Shown: positions 1-8,984 of the stretch, piece by piece
Layout: the number at the start of each line of letters is the position of its first letter
Position numbering within the stretch: position 1 is the stretch's first letter
Source: an uncultured Opitutia bacterium
GTDB lineage: Bacteria > Verrucomicrobiota > Verrucomicrobiia > Opitutales > Coraliomargaritaceae
Length of the DNA: 64,000 nucleotides
Assembly (NCBI GenBank): GCA_937136395.1
Contig: CAKZOI010000039.1
Location: 36,168-100,167, forward strand
Direction: 5' to 3'
Notes under the pieces: model-generated
Seen by the model: only the letters and a program-made list of their open reading frames with translations
What the model was told of the DNA's origin: nothing
Databases searched by the model: none
Program-made: the position numbers and the translations under genes

Positions 1-136
1 TCGCAAACCAGCGACAGGAAGCACTTGGGACAAGTTTAATCTTCATCAAACCGCCCAGAATCGTCAAAAATATGTATTTGTAAAAATCATCCTAATAACT
101 AGCTTAAGGCTTCTTACTTAAACGGACGACCCTAGC

Positions 137-613
137 ATGCCCACGATACAACCACTTGAAGCAGGTCAAACAGCCCCTAGCTTCACCTTTCAAGAGGATG
201 GAAAAACCATCTCCAGCGATGATCTGAGCGTCCCCTGCCTGCTCTATTTCTACCCGAAAGATGACACACCAGGCTGCACAAAGGAGGCCTGTGGCATACG
301 CGACGCTTGGGCGCAATTCCACGATTCTCAGCTCAAGGTAATTGGTGTCAGCAAGGACTCCGAGGCCTCACACGAGAAATTTCGCCAGAAATATTCCTTA
401 CCCTTCCCTTTGATCGCAGATAAGGACCTCCAGTTAACGCAAGCATATGGGGTGTATGGCGAAAAGAAGTTCATGGGCAAAGTCTATGACGGCATCCACC
501 GTATTTCTTTTCTTATTTCTAAAGACGGAAAAATCCTTAAAACCTACCTAAAAGTTAAACCCGACCAGCATGCCGCAGAAGTCCTCAACGACTTAGCTAC
601 GTTAAATCTATGA
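137..613 (+). CDS. bcp: Peroxiredoxin, BCP/PrxQ type
   Basis: Cytoplasmic thiol peroxidase of the AhpC/TSA superfamily that reduces hydroperoxides, normally using thioredoxin. The 158 residues match the usual family length. The peroxidatic Cys47 and candidate resolving Cys52 lie in DTPGCTKEACGIRD, the CxxxxC arrangement of atypical 2-Cys PrxQ enzymes. There is no signal peptide, unlike the second BCP in this window at 33016. The ATG start gives a normal N-terminus. The stop TGA overlaps an ATG at 610 (ATGA), so the gene looks translationally coupled to the response-regulator remnant downstream. The assignment is secure; peroxide specificity cannot be read from the sequence. Confidence 0.93.
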   Translation: MPTIQPLEAGQTAPSFTFQEDGKTISSDDLSVPCLLYFYPKDDTPGCTKEACGIRDAWAQFHDSQLKVIGVSKDSEASHEKFRQKYSLPFPLIADKDLQLTQAYGVYGEKKFMGKVYDGIHRISFLISKDGKILKTYLKVKPDQHAAEVLNDLATLNL

Positions 614-1353
614 ATACGCCTCCTGCCCTAAGCCACTGATCGTCATTGCTGAAGATGACAAAGATCTCGCAACCCTCATTGCAACTCACCTCGACCTCGC
701 TGGCATGCAAAGCCAGGTGTGCTATGAGGCGGCACATGTCGAACGATTCCTGAAAAACAAATTTTGCCAACCTACTGCTCTTAGATCTTCACCTGCCAGA
801 CTCCTCGGGTCTAACATTGATGAAAGATCTACGCCAAAACGGCATCGAAACACCAGTCATCTTTCTAACTGGCGAAAACAGTGAAGTGCATAAAGTTAAA
901 GCACTAGAGATGGGCGGCGATGATTATATTACTAAGCCATTTGGCTTTCCAGAACTCGTTGCACGTATCCATGCGGTATTACGCCGGGCCGAAACCGCAC
1001 ACGATGGCAACATAACGAACAATGTAACAACGCACGACGATCCGTTCGATTTCTGCGGCGCTCAAGTGAACCCGCAACGCCTAGAAGTCACCTTTCCAAA
1101 TGGCAATATCGAGAGTATCGGCCGTAAAGAGCTCGGCATTTTTGTCTACTTAGCTTCACATCCGAATTCAGTGCTGACCCGCAAGAACTTGATCCATGCC
1201 GTAGGGGGCATCCACGCAGATGTGCGCAGCCGATCACTCGACCAATATATCGTCAAAATACGCGACCTGTATAAACGCCATGACTTAAGTCTAGATGCTT
1301 TTCGAACGGTTCACGGTGTGGGCTATATTTACGACGTCAAAGAGCCTGAGTGA
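610..1353 (+). pseudogene. OmpR-type response regulator, broken by two frameshifts
   Basis: Reading three frames in turn rebuilds a receiver plus winged-helix response regulator. From ATG 610 the frame gives MNTPPALSH and stops at 637-639. Frame 3 from about 633 gives PLIVIAEDDKDLATLIATHL, the receiver acidic pocket. Frame 1 after about 757 gives NLLLLDLHLPDSSGLTLM, which holds the phospho-acceptor Asp, then the receiver end (DDYITKPFGFPELVARIHA) and a Trans_Reg_C winged helix ending TVHGVGYIYDV. The two shifts have opposite sign; one lies near 613-633 and the other in or beside the A-run at 753-757. The intact tail alone (TTG 817) lacks the phosphorylation site. It is either a pseudogene or two assembly errors. 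The start overlaps the bcp stop. Confidence 0.8.
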
Positions 1354-2253
1354 GCTCACCCAATCAAAAGAGGCGTGTTTTTCTAGCTCCTCAGTAGTCG
1401 TATACCCCAAGAGCACCTTCTTCAGCCCATCATATCGAAGTGGGCGATAACCCGATTTGGCTGCTGCAATAGCCAGCTCGGAATCAGAGGATCCATTGTT
1501 TATCAATGCGCGCATCTCATTGGTAATGAGAGCCATTTCATGAAAAGCAACACGCCCATAGTAACCAGTATTTCGGCAATGTGAACACCCACGGCCATCA
1601 TAAAACACCGGTTTAATCTCGGCATTGTCTACATCATTGAAATAGCGATTCAATATCTCGTGATCGGGCGTGTAAGCACGCTTACAATTGTCGCAGATCT
1701 TCGCAGCCAGTCGCTGCCCAATCACTGCAAGTAAAGATGGCGCTACCATATATGGCTCGATCCCGATTTCGACTAAACGAACAACCGCCTGAATCGCATT
1801 ATTGGTGTGCAATGTCGAAAACACGAGATGACCTGTCAAAGCTGCCTCCGTGGCAATTTTCGCTGTCTCTAAATCACGAATCTCACCCACTAGAATCACA
1901 TCTGGATCTTGGCGCAGTAAAGACCGCAGCATTGTTGAAAACTTCAAATCGATCTTATTGTTCACTTGCGACTGGATGATACCGTCCATTCGAGTTTCAA
2001 CTGGATCTTCAATTGTAGAGATATTCACTTCCGGTGTATTAATCTCATGCAGAGCCGCATACAAAGTCGTCGACTTCCCTGAACCGGTAGGGCCTGTCAC
2101 AAATATCATACCATTCGCGCTTTGGATCACGCGCTTGAATGGTTGCAAAATGGTCTGCGAAACCAGCATCTGATCCAGCGTCCTGAAATCACGTTTACCC
2201 GTCAGCGCAAGAATACGTAGCACCAGCGTCTCTCCCGTCACAGTCGGAATCAA
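1291..2253 (-). pseudogene. GspE/PilB secretion ATPase, N-terminally truncated
   Basis: This is the C-terminal ATPase half of a type II secretion / type IV pilus motor (GspE/PilB family). It has Walker A GPTGSGKSTTLYAAL near residue 55, the Asp box IEDPVE, Walker B DPDVILVGEIRD, a His box STLHTNNA and the tetracysteine zinc site (CDNCKRAY...GCSHC). Family members are about 550 residues; only 320 remain, opening at the motif IPTVTGETLVLRIL. In-frame TAA and TGA codons lie directly upstream, the TTG start is doubtful, and no N-terminal domain is recognisable before the divergent symporter. The reading frame also runs about 28 residues past the usual TTEEL end and overlaps the response-regulator tail by 63 bp. 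It is probably a remnant; no pilus assembly genes are nearby. Confidence 0.8.
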
Positions 2254-2339
2254 CGATTAAGGCTCTTTGCGGGCGACTCATGCGCTACATTATTTTTGTG
2301 CACTCTAGGGATGTCGAGCAGAAAGGGGCACATAGGTAA

Positions 2340-3884
2340 TTGCCCTGCTTGACCTTCAGCAAGGTCGCTAGCAATTTGCACGATGTGTTTGCTAACTTAA
2401 CATGGATCGACGGCCTTATCGTGCTGCTCTACTTTGGAGCGGTCTTAAGTATCGGCTTCTATCAATCACGTAAAAGCGGCGACTCGGAGGACTTCATCAC
2501 GGGCAGTCGACAAATGCCATGGCTCGCCGTGCTGGGCTCGCTAGTCGCTACCGAGGTGAGTGCGGCGACTTTCTTGGGCACTCCTGGCGCAGGCTTCTCG
2601 GAAAACATGAATTATCTACAGATGGGCGTCGGATCCTTCCTCGCTCGTATCTTTATCGCCTTTTTCTTCATCGGAGCCTTCTACGCTGCCGAAAGCTTAA
2701 CCATCTACGACTTCTTGGCGAAGCGCTTTGGCAATCAGACGCGCTACGCCGCTTCCGCCTTTTTCATCATCACTCGCCTACTCGCATCGGCGGCTCGCTT
2801 GATGATCGCCGCGACAGGGCTCAGTCTCATTCTTGGCCTGCCATTTATCTGGTGCCTTGCTGCGTTCACCATTATCGCCATCGCCTATACGGGCAGCGGC
2901 GGCATACGTGGTGTTATTTGGACGGATGTGCTGCAAGCCTTCGTCTTTATTGGCTCTGGCCTAGTGCTCATCGCCTTCATCGTGCACAGTATCGGCTGGC
3001 AAACGATCGTCGATATCGGCAACGCCAAGGATCGATTTGAAATCTTCCGCTTCACACCAGAAGGTGAAGGAGTCGGTAGCTGGCTAAATGACCCCAAACT
3101 ATTTTACATCGCCGTATTGTTTGGCTTCATCAGCACCACCGCGGCCTTCGGAACCGATCAAGATTTAACTCAACGTATGCTGACCTGTAAGGACGTCAAA
3201 TCCTCACGACGCAGTGTCATTCTCAGTGGAGTCATTTCAATCCCGATTGCAGCACTCTTCCTCTTTGTTGGCATTGCCCTCTTTGCCTATTATCAGGTAA
3301 ATGTTGATCCTACGCTCCCTCAGCAAGTCGTAGACGGCGTGAGCACCATTAAGGCTGACAAAGTCTTTCCTTGGTTTATCGCGAATGAACTTCCAGCTGG
3401 GCTACGCGGACTCCTGCTCGTAGGCGTGCTCGCAGCTGCCATGTCCAGCCTCGACTCTGCGATGGGAGCCCTTAGCTCATCAGCACTGGTCGACCTCTAT
3501 CGCCCACTCGTGCCGAAAAGCGCACAGACGATTCCCGATATTTGGATCTCACGTGGATTTGTGGTTCTCTTCGGGCTGATTCTCTCATCAGTTGCCTGGG
3601 CGCTCAAAGATGCCAGCGGCTTTTTGTGGCTTAGTTTCCAAATCGTGAGTGTCACCTATGGAGCGCTTTTAGGCATCTTCTTACTTGGCTTGCTCACGAA
3701 GCGCGGTAGTGACGAAGGTAACTGGATCGCCATGCTCAGCGGGGCTCTACTCTCCGCTACATTACTGACCTTAATCAAAATAGATATTATTCCACTTGGT
3801 TGGACTTGGCTCATCGTGATCGGCACCGCCTGGACCTTCTGCTTTGGCTACTGCTACAAAGCAGGCGTCAAAAATACCTACTAA
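2340..3884 (+). CDS. Sodium:solute symporter (SSS family)
   Basis: Inner-membrane Na+-coupled transporter of the SSS/SLC5 family, 514 residues with about 13 hydrophobic segments. The region SLVATEVSAATFLGTPGAGF near residues 65-85 matches the conserved TM2-TM3 part of the family, and GSGGIRGVIWTDVLQ near 185-200 is also typical. The substrate (sugar, amino acid, nucleoside or sialic acid) cannot be inferred. The start is uncertain: TTG at 2340 opens the frame, no ATG occurs before residue 58, and the first membrane segment begins at about residue 25, so a start between 2340 and 2400 is likely. Divergent from the PilB remnant. Confidence 0.88.
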   Translation: MPCLTFSKVASNLHDVFANLTWIDGLIVLLYFGAVLSIGFYQSRKSGDSEDFITGSRQMPWLAVLGSLVATEVSAATFLGTPGAGFSENMNYLQMGVGSFLARIFIAFFFIGAFYAAESLTIYDFLAKRFGNQTRYAASAFFIITRLLASAARLMIAATGLSLILGLPFIWCLAAFTIIAIAYTGSGGIRGVIWTDVLQAFVFIGSGLVLIAFIVHSIGWQTIVDIGNAKDRFEIFRFTPEGEGVGSWLNDPKLFYIAVLFGFISTTAAFGTDQDLTQRMLTCKDVKSSRRSVILSGVISIPIAALFLFVGIALFAYYQVNVDPTLPQQVVDGVSTIKADKVFPWFIANELPAGLRGLLLVGVLAAAMSSLDSAMGALSSSALVDLYRPLVPKSAQTIPDIWISRGFVVLFGLILSSVAWALKDASGFLWLSFQIVSVTYGALLGIFLLGLLTKRGSDEGNWIAMLSGALLSATLLTLIKIDIIPLGWTWLIVIGTAWTFCFGYCYKAGVKNTY

Positions 3885-4033
3885 TGGACAGCTAGGAGGT
3901 CTGCAAAATCATTATGATCGTCGTCGAGCACTGGAGGAAAACGCTTGATCGCTGACATCATTAGCCAGCCCTTTGCGAACAGCAATGCACCGGCATTGCC
4001 CTCAAAATAAGCCATTTAATGGCGATGAACCAT

Positions 4034-4065
4034 AAAAAAAGCTCTGTGGTAAAAACCACAGAGCT
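4034..4065 (-). terminator. Rho-independent terminator of the Cys-repeat gene
   Basis: On the minus strand a perfect 11-bp stem (AGCTCTGTGGT / ACCACAGAGCT, loop TTTT) is followed by seven T. It lies 24 bp beyond the stop of the gene ending at 4089. Confidence 0.9.
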
Positions 4066-4088
4066 CGAAAAATAGTAAGTGCTCAGAA

Positions 4089-4391
4089 CTACTTCTTAGC
4101 GCAGCAAGGCATCAATGGAGTAGATGCGACTGTCGTCGCAGGAACAGCTGCAGCGGCAGTTGCTTTTGGCTTATCGCACTCAGCTTTGTCCTTGGAGCAC
4201 TCAGCTTTGTCCTTGGAGCACTCAACTTTGTCCTTGGAGCACTCAGCCTTGTCCTTGGAGCACTCAGCTTTGTCCTTAGAGCACTCAGCTTTTGGTTTAG
4301 CGTGTGCTTCGCCAGTGCCACAAGTGCCACAATGTGCGTTTGCAGTCAAAGCCGCCGCGAACATAAGGAACGGAATAAGTAGTAATTTCAT
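4089..4391 (-). CDS. Small exported cysteine-repeat protein
   Basis: A 100-residue protein with a clear signal peptide (MKLLLIPFLMFAAALTANA), then HCGTCGTG and five repeats of the heptad AECSKDK (one is VECSKDK), followed by AECDKPK, an Ala/Thr-rich linker and a C-terminal MPCCAKK. Ten cysteines in about 80 mature residues, alternating with Lys/Asp/Glu, suggest metal or thiol chemistry in the periplasm, but no family is recognised and function is not assigned. The heptads are encoded by near-identical 21-bp units, so copy number may vary between strains. Its own terminator follows and it is divergent from dus. An overlapping open frame on the other strand is an artefact of the repeat. Confidence 0.75.
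   Translation of the reverse strand: MKLLLIPFLMFAAALTANAHCGTCGTGEAHAKPKAECSKDKAECSKDKAECSKDKVECSKDKAECSKDKAECDKPKATAAAAVPATTVASTPLMPCCAKK
4177..4290. repeat. 21-bp tandem repeat, five copies plus a partial
   Basis: Units begin at 4177, 4198, 4219, 4240 and 4261, with a partial at 4282. They differ at one or two positions (cagcttt/caacttt/cagcctt, ttggag/ttagag). They encode the (A/V)ECSKDK heptads in frame on the minus strand. Confidence 0.95.
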
Positions 4392-4516
4392 AATATAATG
4401 ATGATGTTAGGTTGAAGAATGTTATTGTTTCAAACGCTAGATTTAGGTTTGAACAAGGGTTAGAACGATCGAGTGTCGACATTATTCCCAAAATTACAAG
4501 CTTCACTCAATATATT

Positions 4517-5518
4517 ATGCTTCCTTGGTTCGATAACGGGAATTTCCCGCTCTACTTGGCGCCGATGGCTCGGTTTACCGACATCGTCTTTCGTCAAATG
4601 TGCAAAGAACAAGGCGCGGATGTCATGGTGACCGAATTTGTGCAAGCAGACGCATTGAACCGCAACGACCCCAAACTCTGGGAAACCGTCGACTTCACCG
4701 AAGAGCAGCGCCCGATGGGGGTCCAGATATTCGGCTCAAACCCAGCTTCAATGGGGCAGGCGGCCCGCTTACTCACCGACCGCCTACGCCCAGACTTTAT
4801 CGATATCAACTTCGGCTGTCCAGCGGATCGAGTGATCTGCATGGATGCGGGTTCTTCCATGCTTCGAAATCCAAAAAAGCTAGGTCAAGTCACCGCAGCA
4901 GTCGTCCAAGCAGTCCCCGAAACTCCAGTCACAGTCAAAATACGCACAGGCTGGGATGACGATACCATTGTCGCCAAAGAGGTCGGCCATATCGTCGAAG
5001 GCGAAGGCGCACAAGCACTAGCGATCCACGGACGCACCAAAGTTCAAGGCTATAGTGGAGAGGCCAATTGGCCCATCATCGCCGAGGTGGCTGAAGAACT
5101 CACCATCCCAGTCATTGGCAACGGCAACATACGTGCCGCGGAAGATGTGATCCGGATACGCGAGCAAACAAAGTGCGCTGGCCTCATGATTGGCCGCGCG
5201 GCACTGGGCTACCCATGGATTTTTCGCGACATCAAGCACTACCTCGCACATGGAGTCGTTCCCGATCCACCTAGTATACCAGAACGTTGGGAAACGATTA
5301 TTCAATACACGCGTCGTATGATGGCTCGCCCCTTTCGCGAACAAAAACACAGCGACCTCCGTTGGATGCGCCCAAAGTTGATAGCGCTGACTAAATCAAT
5401 GACTGGTTCGCGCAAAATACGCGGCGCACTAGGCACCGTCCATCAAATCGAAGATCTTGAGCGCATCGCCGCCGAACACACCCAACTCTACCACGACGCC
5501 CCATTATCCGAAAGCTAG
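4517..5518 (+). CDS. dus: tRNA-dihydrouridine synthase
   Basis: FMN enzyme reducing uridines to dihydrouridine in the tRNA D-arm. [15 protein letters not shown] at the N-terminus is the family FMN/barrel start, TEFVQADAL follows, and FGCPADRV carries the catalytic Cys in the usual (N/F)GCP context. KIRTGWDD and the phosphate loop GNGNI...[17 protein letters not shown] are also present. The frame is open from TTG 4412, but homology begins after MLPWFDNG, so ATG 4517 (333 residues) is preferred. No Shine-Dalgarno is seen at either start. The DusA/B/C subtype was not resolved. The phosphatase follows 22 bp downstream. Confidence 0.93.
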   Translation: MLPWFDNGNFPLYLAPMARFTDIVFRQMCKEQGADVMVTEFVQADALNRNDPKLWETVDFTEEQRPMGVQIFGSNPASMGQAARLLTDRLRPDFIDINFGCPADRVICMDAGSSMLRNPKKLGQVTAAVVQAVPETPVTVKIRTGWDDDTIVAKEVGHIVEGEGAQALAIHGRTKVQGYSGEANWPIIAEVAEELTIPVIGNGNIRAAEDVIRIREQTKCAGLMIGRAALGYPWIFRDIKHYLAHGVVPDPPSIPERWETIIQYTRRMMARPFREQKHSDLRWMRPKLIALTKSMTGSRKIRGALGTVHQIEDLERIAAEHTQLYHDAPLSES

Positions 5519-5540
5519 CCAACGCATCCTCAATAGCTAA

Positions 5541-6002
5541 ATGAACAAAATACTCTTTTTATGCATGGGCAATATCTGCCGATCACCAGCAGGGCATTGC
5601 GTGCTGCAACATCTCGTCAATGAAGCAGGCTTGAGTGATCAGTTTGAAATCGAGTCTGCTGGAACGATTGGCTTTCATGTGGGCAGTCCTCCCGATCAGC
5701 GCATGCAGCAAACGATGCGAGCACGTGGAATCCCTGTCATCGGACACTCAAAGCAACTCAGCAGTCAAGACCTCAAATACTACGACTTAATCTTAGCAAT
5801 GGATGAAGACAATCTCGCTGGGGCACGTGGCCTAGATCCAGATCAAAACTATCAGAGTAAGATCAAGCTGTTCTGTGAGTATTGCACCGAGCATACCGAA
5901 ACGGAAGTGCCAGACCCATATTATGGAGGGGATCGCGGCTTTGAGCACGTGATGGATCTCATCGAAGACGGCTGCCGCAATTTGCTAAAATCGCTGACTT
6001 AA
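5541..6002 (+). CDS. Low-molecular-weight protein-tyrosine phosphatase
   Basis: A 153-residue cytoplasmic phosphatase. The P-loop CMGNICRS places the nucleophile at Cys8 and the phosphate-binding Arg at 14 (CX5R), and the general-acid Asp lies in DPYYGG near residue 125, the LMW-PTP pattern. In bacteria such enzymes often dephosphorylate tyrosine kinases for exopolysaccharide synthesis, but the neighbours here are dus and a histidinol phosphatase, so the substrate is open. It lies 15 bp before the PHP phosphatase; the three genes could be co-transcribed. Confidence 0.93.
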   Translation: MNKILFLCMGNICRSPAGHCVLQHLVNEAGLSDQFEIESAGTIGFHVGSPPDQRMQQTMRARGIPVIGHSKQLSSQDLKYYDLILAMDEDNLAGARGLDPDQNYQSKIKLFCEYCTEHTETEVPDPYYGGDRGFEHVMDLIEDGCRNLLKSLT

Positions 6003-6017
6003 TTTTATATAAACAAG

Positions 6018-6839
6018 ATGCACATCGACTGCCACATGCACACACCTCTTTGCGGACACGCCATCGGCGCGCCCATTGAGTATGCACGGTTTGCCAGAGG
6101 CAAGGGCTTCGATATGATCACCTTCACCTGCCACATCCCAATGGATTGGGATGCCTTCGGCCAAACAGGGATTCGCATGCGCCTCGATCAACTCGATCAA
6201 TACCGCGACCTGATCCACGAGACCGCCGAGCAAATGAAACCCGAAGGCCTCGAAGTGCTCTGTGGGATCGAGGCCGAAGTCTATCCCGACGAGGCACACA
6301 TGGAGCCCATGGATAAAATCCTTACTGGCTACCAATGGGACTTCGTGCTCGGCTCACTACACGCACATTGTAGAAGCTACATTGAGTGGCTTAAAAAGCA
6401 CAAAGTCAAAGACGACAAAATGATCGCAGACTGTTACTTTCGCCACCTTATCGACGGCGTGTATTCTGGGCGCTACGACAGCATGTCGCACCCCGATGTG
6501 ATTCGCACTTATGGGGTCGTCGACCACTTCATCCCTGAAGAGCACGAAGACGTTATCCGCGACTTTTTAGCCGCGATTGTCGAGCAGGGCATCTGCATGG
6601 AAGTCAATACGAGTGGGCTCAACAAAGGTGCATACGAAGTTCACCCAGACCCGCTCATCTTAGACTGGGCCAGTAAGCTTGGAGTCAAACTCACGATGGG
6701 CTCCGACTCGCACCGCCCCGACTCGATCGGTCAACATTTTGATTGGATTCAGCCCCTCCTTCGGAAGAAAGGCTTTACCGAGCTCTACTACTTCCGTGAT
6801 CGAAAAAGGCACGAAATCGACATGCCTGATGCAATGTAA
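6018..6839 (+). CDS. Histidinol-phosphatase, PHP family (HisJ/HisK type)
   Basis: A metal-dependent PHP-domain phosphatase, 273 residues, that dephosphorylates L-histidinol phosphate in histidine biosynthesis. Metal-ligand motifs appear in family order: [14 protein letters not shown] at the N-terminus, FTCHIP near residue 35, a Glu in [16 protein letters not shown] near 115, and the C-terminal [14 protein letters not shown]. The His/Asp pattern matches the HisK/HisJ branch rather than DNA-polymerase PHP domains. No other his genes lie in the window. A GGAG-type palindromic element follows 19 bp after the stop. Confidence 0.88.
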   Translation: MHIDCHMHTPLCGHAIGAPIEYARFARGKGFDMITFTCHIPMDWDAFGQTGIRMRLDQLDQYRDLIHETAEQMKPEGLEVLCGIEAEVYPDEAHMEPMDKILTGYQWDFVLGSLHAHCRSYIEWLKKHKVKDDKMIADCYFRHLIDGVYSGRYDSMSHPDVIRTYGVVDHFIPEEHEDVIRDFLAAIVEQGICMEVNTSGLNKGAYEVHPDPLILDWASKLGVKLTMGSDSHRPDSIGQHFDWIQPLLRKKGFTELYYFRDRKRHEIDMPDAM

Positions 6840-6858
6840 GCGCGCTAGTGGTTCGTAT

Positions 6859-6940
6859 GGAGGGCGGTGCTCCGTCACCGCCGCCGAGATACCCTGAAGA
6901 TGCGCTTGCACGACGCGCTTGCGACAGAGCGCAACCCTCC
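6859..6940. repeat. GGAG-foot paired hairpin element, copy 1
   Basis: An 82-bp REP/BIME-like element. The left end is GGAG then a hairpin with stem GGCGGTG, loop CTCCGT and stem CACCGCC. The right end read on the minus strand is GGAGGG then stem TTGCG, loop CTCTGT and stem CGCAA. The outer GGAG/CTCC feet form an inverted repeat. A close copy lies at 10259-10341. Confidence 0.8.
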
Positions 6941-6947
6941 AGAGTGC

Positions 6948-7454
6948 TTACTTCGCCGCCTTCGGAATTCTAAGGATGGCAATCACCAACCCTCGCTTCG
7001 TGCCGTGAACATCTGCAATGTCAGTAAGATGCCCCGCTGGCTTGAAACCAAAGCGCTGATTCAAGCGCTTCGTCGCTTCATTGTGATCGAAATACATGCT
7101 AAGCAAATTCTCGACTCCCAAGCTCGGGCAAGCGGCGATCATCTTTTGTTTTAACAAAGTTCCGATCCCCTTCCTCTGCGCCGACAAGCGAATATAAGTG
7201 CTGATTTCAGCGGTTTTATCATAGGCTGGTCGCCCACCATAAAACGACGACAAGTAAACACAGCCGACAACACACCCAGACTCTTCGGCAACCCATATAG
7301 GACGCTTCGCTGGATCAAATCGGCGAAACCATTCGATCCGATCTTCAACAGTAATCGGCACTGTATCCGCTGTCGATTTACCAGACGGTATCGATTCGTT
7401 ATAGATTTCGATTATGGCAGAAAGATCTGCTTCCACTGCATCGCGTATGATCAT
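6948..7454 (-). CDS. GNAT acetyltransferase, phosphinothricin/amino-acid type
   Basis: A 168-residue GNAT-fold N-acetyltransferase. IRDAVEADLSAIIEIYNESI at the start and YIRLSAQRKGIGTLLKQKMI (acetyl-CoA loop, R/Q-x-x-G-x-G/A) near residues 97-116 match the Pat/YwnH-like group, and the C-terminal FGFKPAGHLTDIADVHG is also typical. The family acetylates phosphinothricin, methionine sulfoximine or related amino acids; the substrate here is unproven. It starts 6 bp after the cdd stop on the same strand, so the pair is probably an operon. Confidence 0.85.
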   Translation of the reverse strand: MIIRDAVEADLSAIIEIYNESIPSGKSTADTVPITVEDRIEWFRRFDPAKRPIWVAEESGCVVGCVYLSSFYGGRPAYDKTAEISTYIRLSAQRKGIGTLLKQKMIAACPSLGVENLLSMYFDHNEATKRLNQRFGFKPAGHLTDIADVHGTKRGLVIAILRIPKAAK

Positions 7455-7460
7455 GTAGCT

Positions 7461-8348
7461 TCAAAGTGCCTCCATGAGGATGGTCTCCATCGAGAGATGA
7501 CTCATTCGACTCAATAACGACTTAGAAAAGGACTCTTGCGAGCTCAAACTCGTCACCAACTTAGCATGCACACAGCGACTAATCGCATCCTCACGGCTAC
7601 TCGAAAAGTTGCGTTGATTCAAAGCGCACACAAGTGCGGACACCGTCGGATTAAACGCGACGCTCTCAGCAGTGCGCCCGGAAAAAGTAGTGCCATTGAT
7701 ACATTGCAAAGCGACTCCCTCGGGCGCAGCCGTGTATGGAGTATAACTCGCCTTCGCCGCTCCCACTGCAATCGCTTCCAAGTCGTTACGAATCAGACCA
7801 ACCGGTTCAAGCGCGCATTCTGGGCTATCCATCAAACTAGCGCCTTTGCGACGAGATTCACCGAACGCAGCAGGCAACAAACTTGAGAGATCAAGGCGCT
7901 TTCCTTCAAAGTGAATCGATAACTGGTCCGCATTCGGCAACTCCCACAAAAATTGACGACAATGCCCACAAGGTGCCGCCGAAACGACGAGATGATGGAG
8001 CGCCGCCTCCCCATGCATCCATGCGTTCAATACTGCCGACTGCTCCGCATGTAAACTCGCGCTCAACGGCACGCCAATAAACTCAAGGTTCGCCCCTAAA
8101 TAGAGTCGCTTTGAAGCACCCACAGCAATCGCTCCAACAGAGAAGCCCGAAACTGGAGCCATGGAAAACGCCCTTGCAAGCGGCAAAAGTTGCTCAGCTA
8201 AGTCCAAGGGAGCACCGGTAAAATCTTTCAAACAGCCATCAAAATCGGACGAACCGAGTTGCTGCAGTATCGACGCTCGATCGATCAGAGACACATCGCG
8301 CAGCAAATCATCTTCATTTAAAAATTCGAATGGCATCATTGTAGCCAA
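7461..8348 (-). CDS. cdd: Cytidine deaminase, long (E. coli-type) form
   Basis: Zinc enzyme converting cytidine/deoxycytidine to uridine/deoxyuridine for pyrimidine salvage. At 295 residues it is the two-domain dimeric form. The catalytic domain has HAE (His100, Glu102) and APCGHC (Cys127, Cys130), giving the zinc ligands and proton-shuttling Glu. The C-terminal half is a second, degenerate deaminase-like fold lacking the zinc residues. The preceding segment APVSGFSVGAIAVG matches the substrate loop of the family. It is upstream of the GNAT gene, with a 6-bp gap. Confidence 0.92.
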   Translation of the reverse strand: MATMMPFEFLNEDDLLRDVSLIDRASILQQLGSSDFDGCLKDFTGAPLDLAEQLLPLARAFSMAPVSGFSVGAIAVGASKRLYLGANLEFIGVPLSASLHAEQSAVLNAWMHGEAALHHLVVSAAPCGHCRQFLWELPNADQLSIHFEGKRLDLSSLLPAAFGESRRKGASLMDSPECALEPVGLIRNDLEAIAVGAAKASYTPYTAAPEGVALQCINGTTFSGRTAESVAFNPTVSALVCALNQRNFSSSREDAISRCVHAKLVTSLSSQESFSKSLLSRMSHLSMETILMEAL

Positions 8349-8443
8349 TCTTCAAAAGCCTACCCCGCGTGAGCAATGCCGAAATACACAGAACCCTCGA
8401 TGTAACTGAAACGTTACCCACGAATCACAGTCTAGCCCCGAAA

Positions 8444-8863
8444 TTATTTAATAAAGCGTATCGTAAACGGATACGTGTAGCTCGTGCCCTCACTCGCCTT
8501 AATCGCTGCAATAATCGAATAAACAATATTCACGACCACAAGCACCATGAGCATAAAAATCCCGACAACCAACAATACCAATATCCCTGAGATAATCATA
8601 TAAATCGTCATCGAAATCTGAAAATTCAACGACTCCTTGCCACATTCATCAACAAACGGATCCTCCTCCTTCTTCATCAACCAGATAACCAGCGGCCCTA
8701 AAATATTACCAGCAGGCACTCCTAAGAGCTGCACCAAACTGAGTAAGTGACATAACATGCCCATTGTATTGTCGCGTTTTTCTTCAACAGGAGACTCGGC
8801 TTCCTGGGCGCCTACAGCAACCTCCTCCGCTACTGGATCATTATTTTCACGCTGATTTTCCAT
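8444..8863 (-). CDS. DUF4870 small membrane protein
   Basis: A 139-residue protein with an acidic N-terminus and a C-terminal DUF4870 (Tic20-like) module. The motif MGMLCHLLSLVQLLGVPAGN leads into LGPLVIWLMKKEEDPFVDE, then KESLNFQISM and a long hydrophobic helix, ending in YTYPFTIRFIK. About three membrane segments are visible. Molecular function is unknown for the family. The frame is open to 8971, but MENQRENND at 8863 is a better start, since the extra 36 residues overlap lysA upstream sequence and have no homology flavour. Divergent from lysA. Confidence 0.85.
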   Translation of the reverse strand: MENQRENNDPVAEEVAVGAQEAESPVEEKRDNTMGMLCHLLSLVQLLGVPAGNILGPLVIWLMKKEEDPFVDECGKESLNFQISMTIYMIISGILVLLVVGIFMLMVLVVVNIVYSIIAAIKASEGTSYTYPFTIRFIK

Positions 8864-8984
8864 AATGCCACGATAATTTAAGCAAGCGACCGAAGCGTGC
8901 AATCTACAAAACCGCGATACGACATTTAACTTCAATCTCACATCGCGCTTGCCAGCGATGGCGAAGCGCATTTCCTCTCACCGC

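Noticed and set aside
4186..4398. Repeat-bearing frames antisense or out of frame to the Cys-repeat gene
   Set aside because: They exist only because 21-bp repeats keep all frames open; only the minus-strand frame at 4089-4391 has a signal peptide and a terminator.
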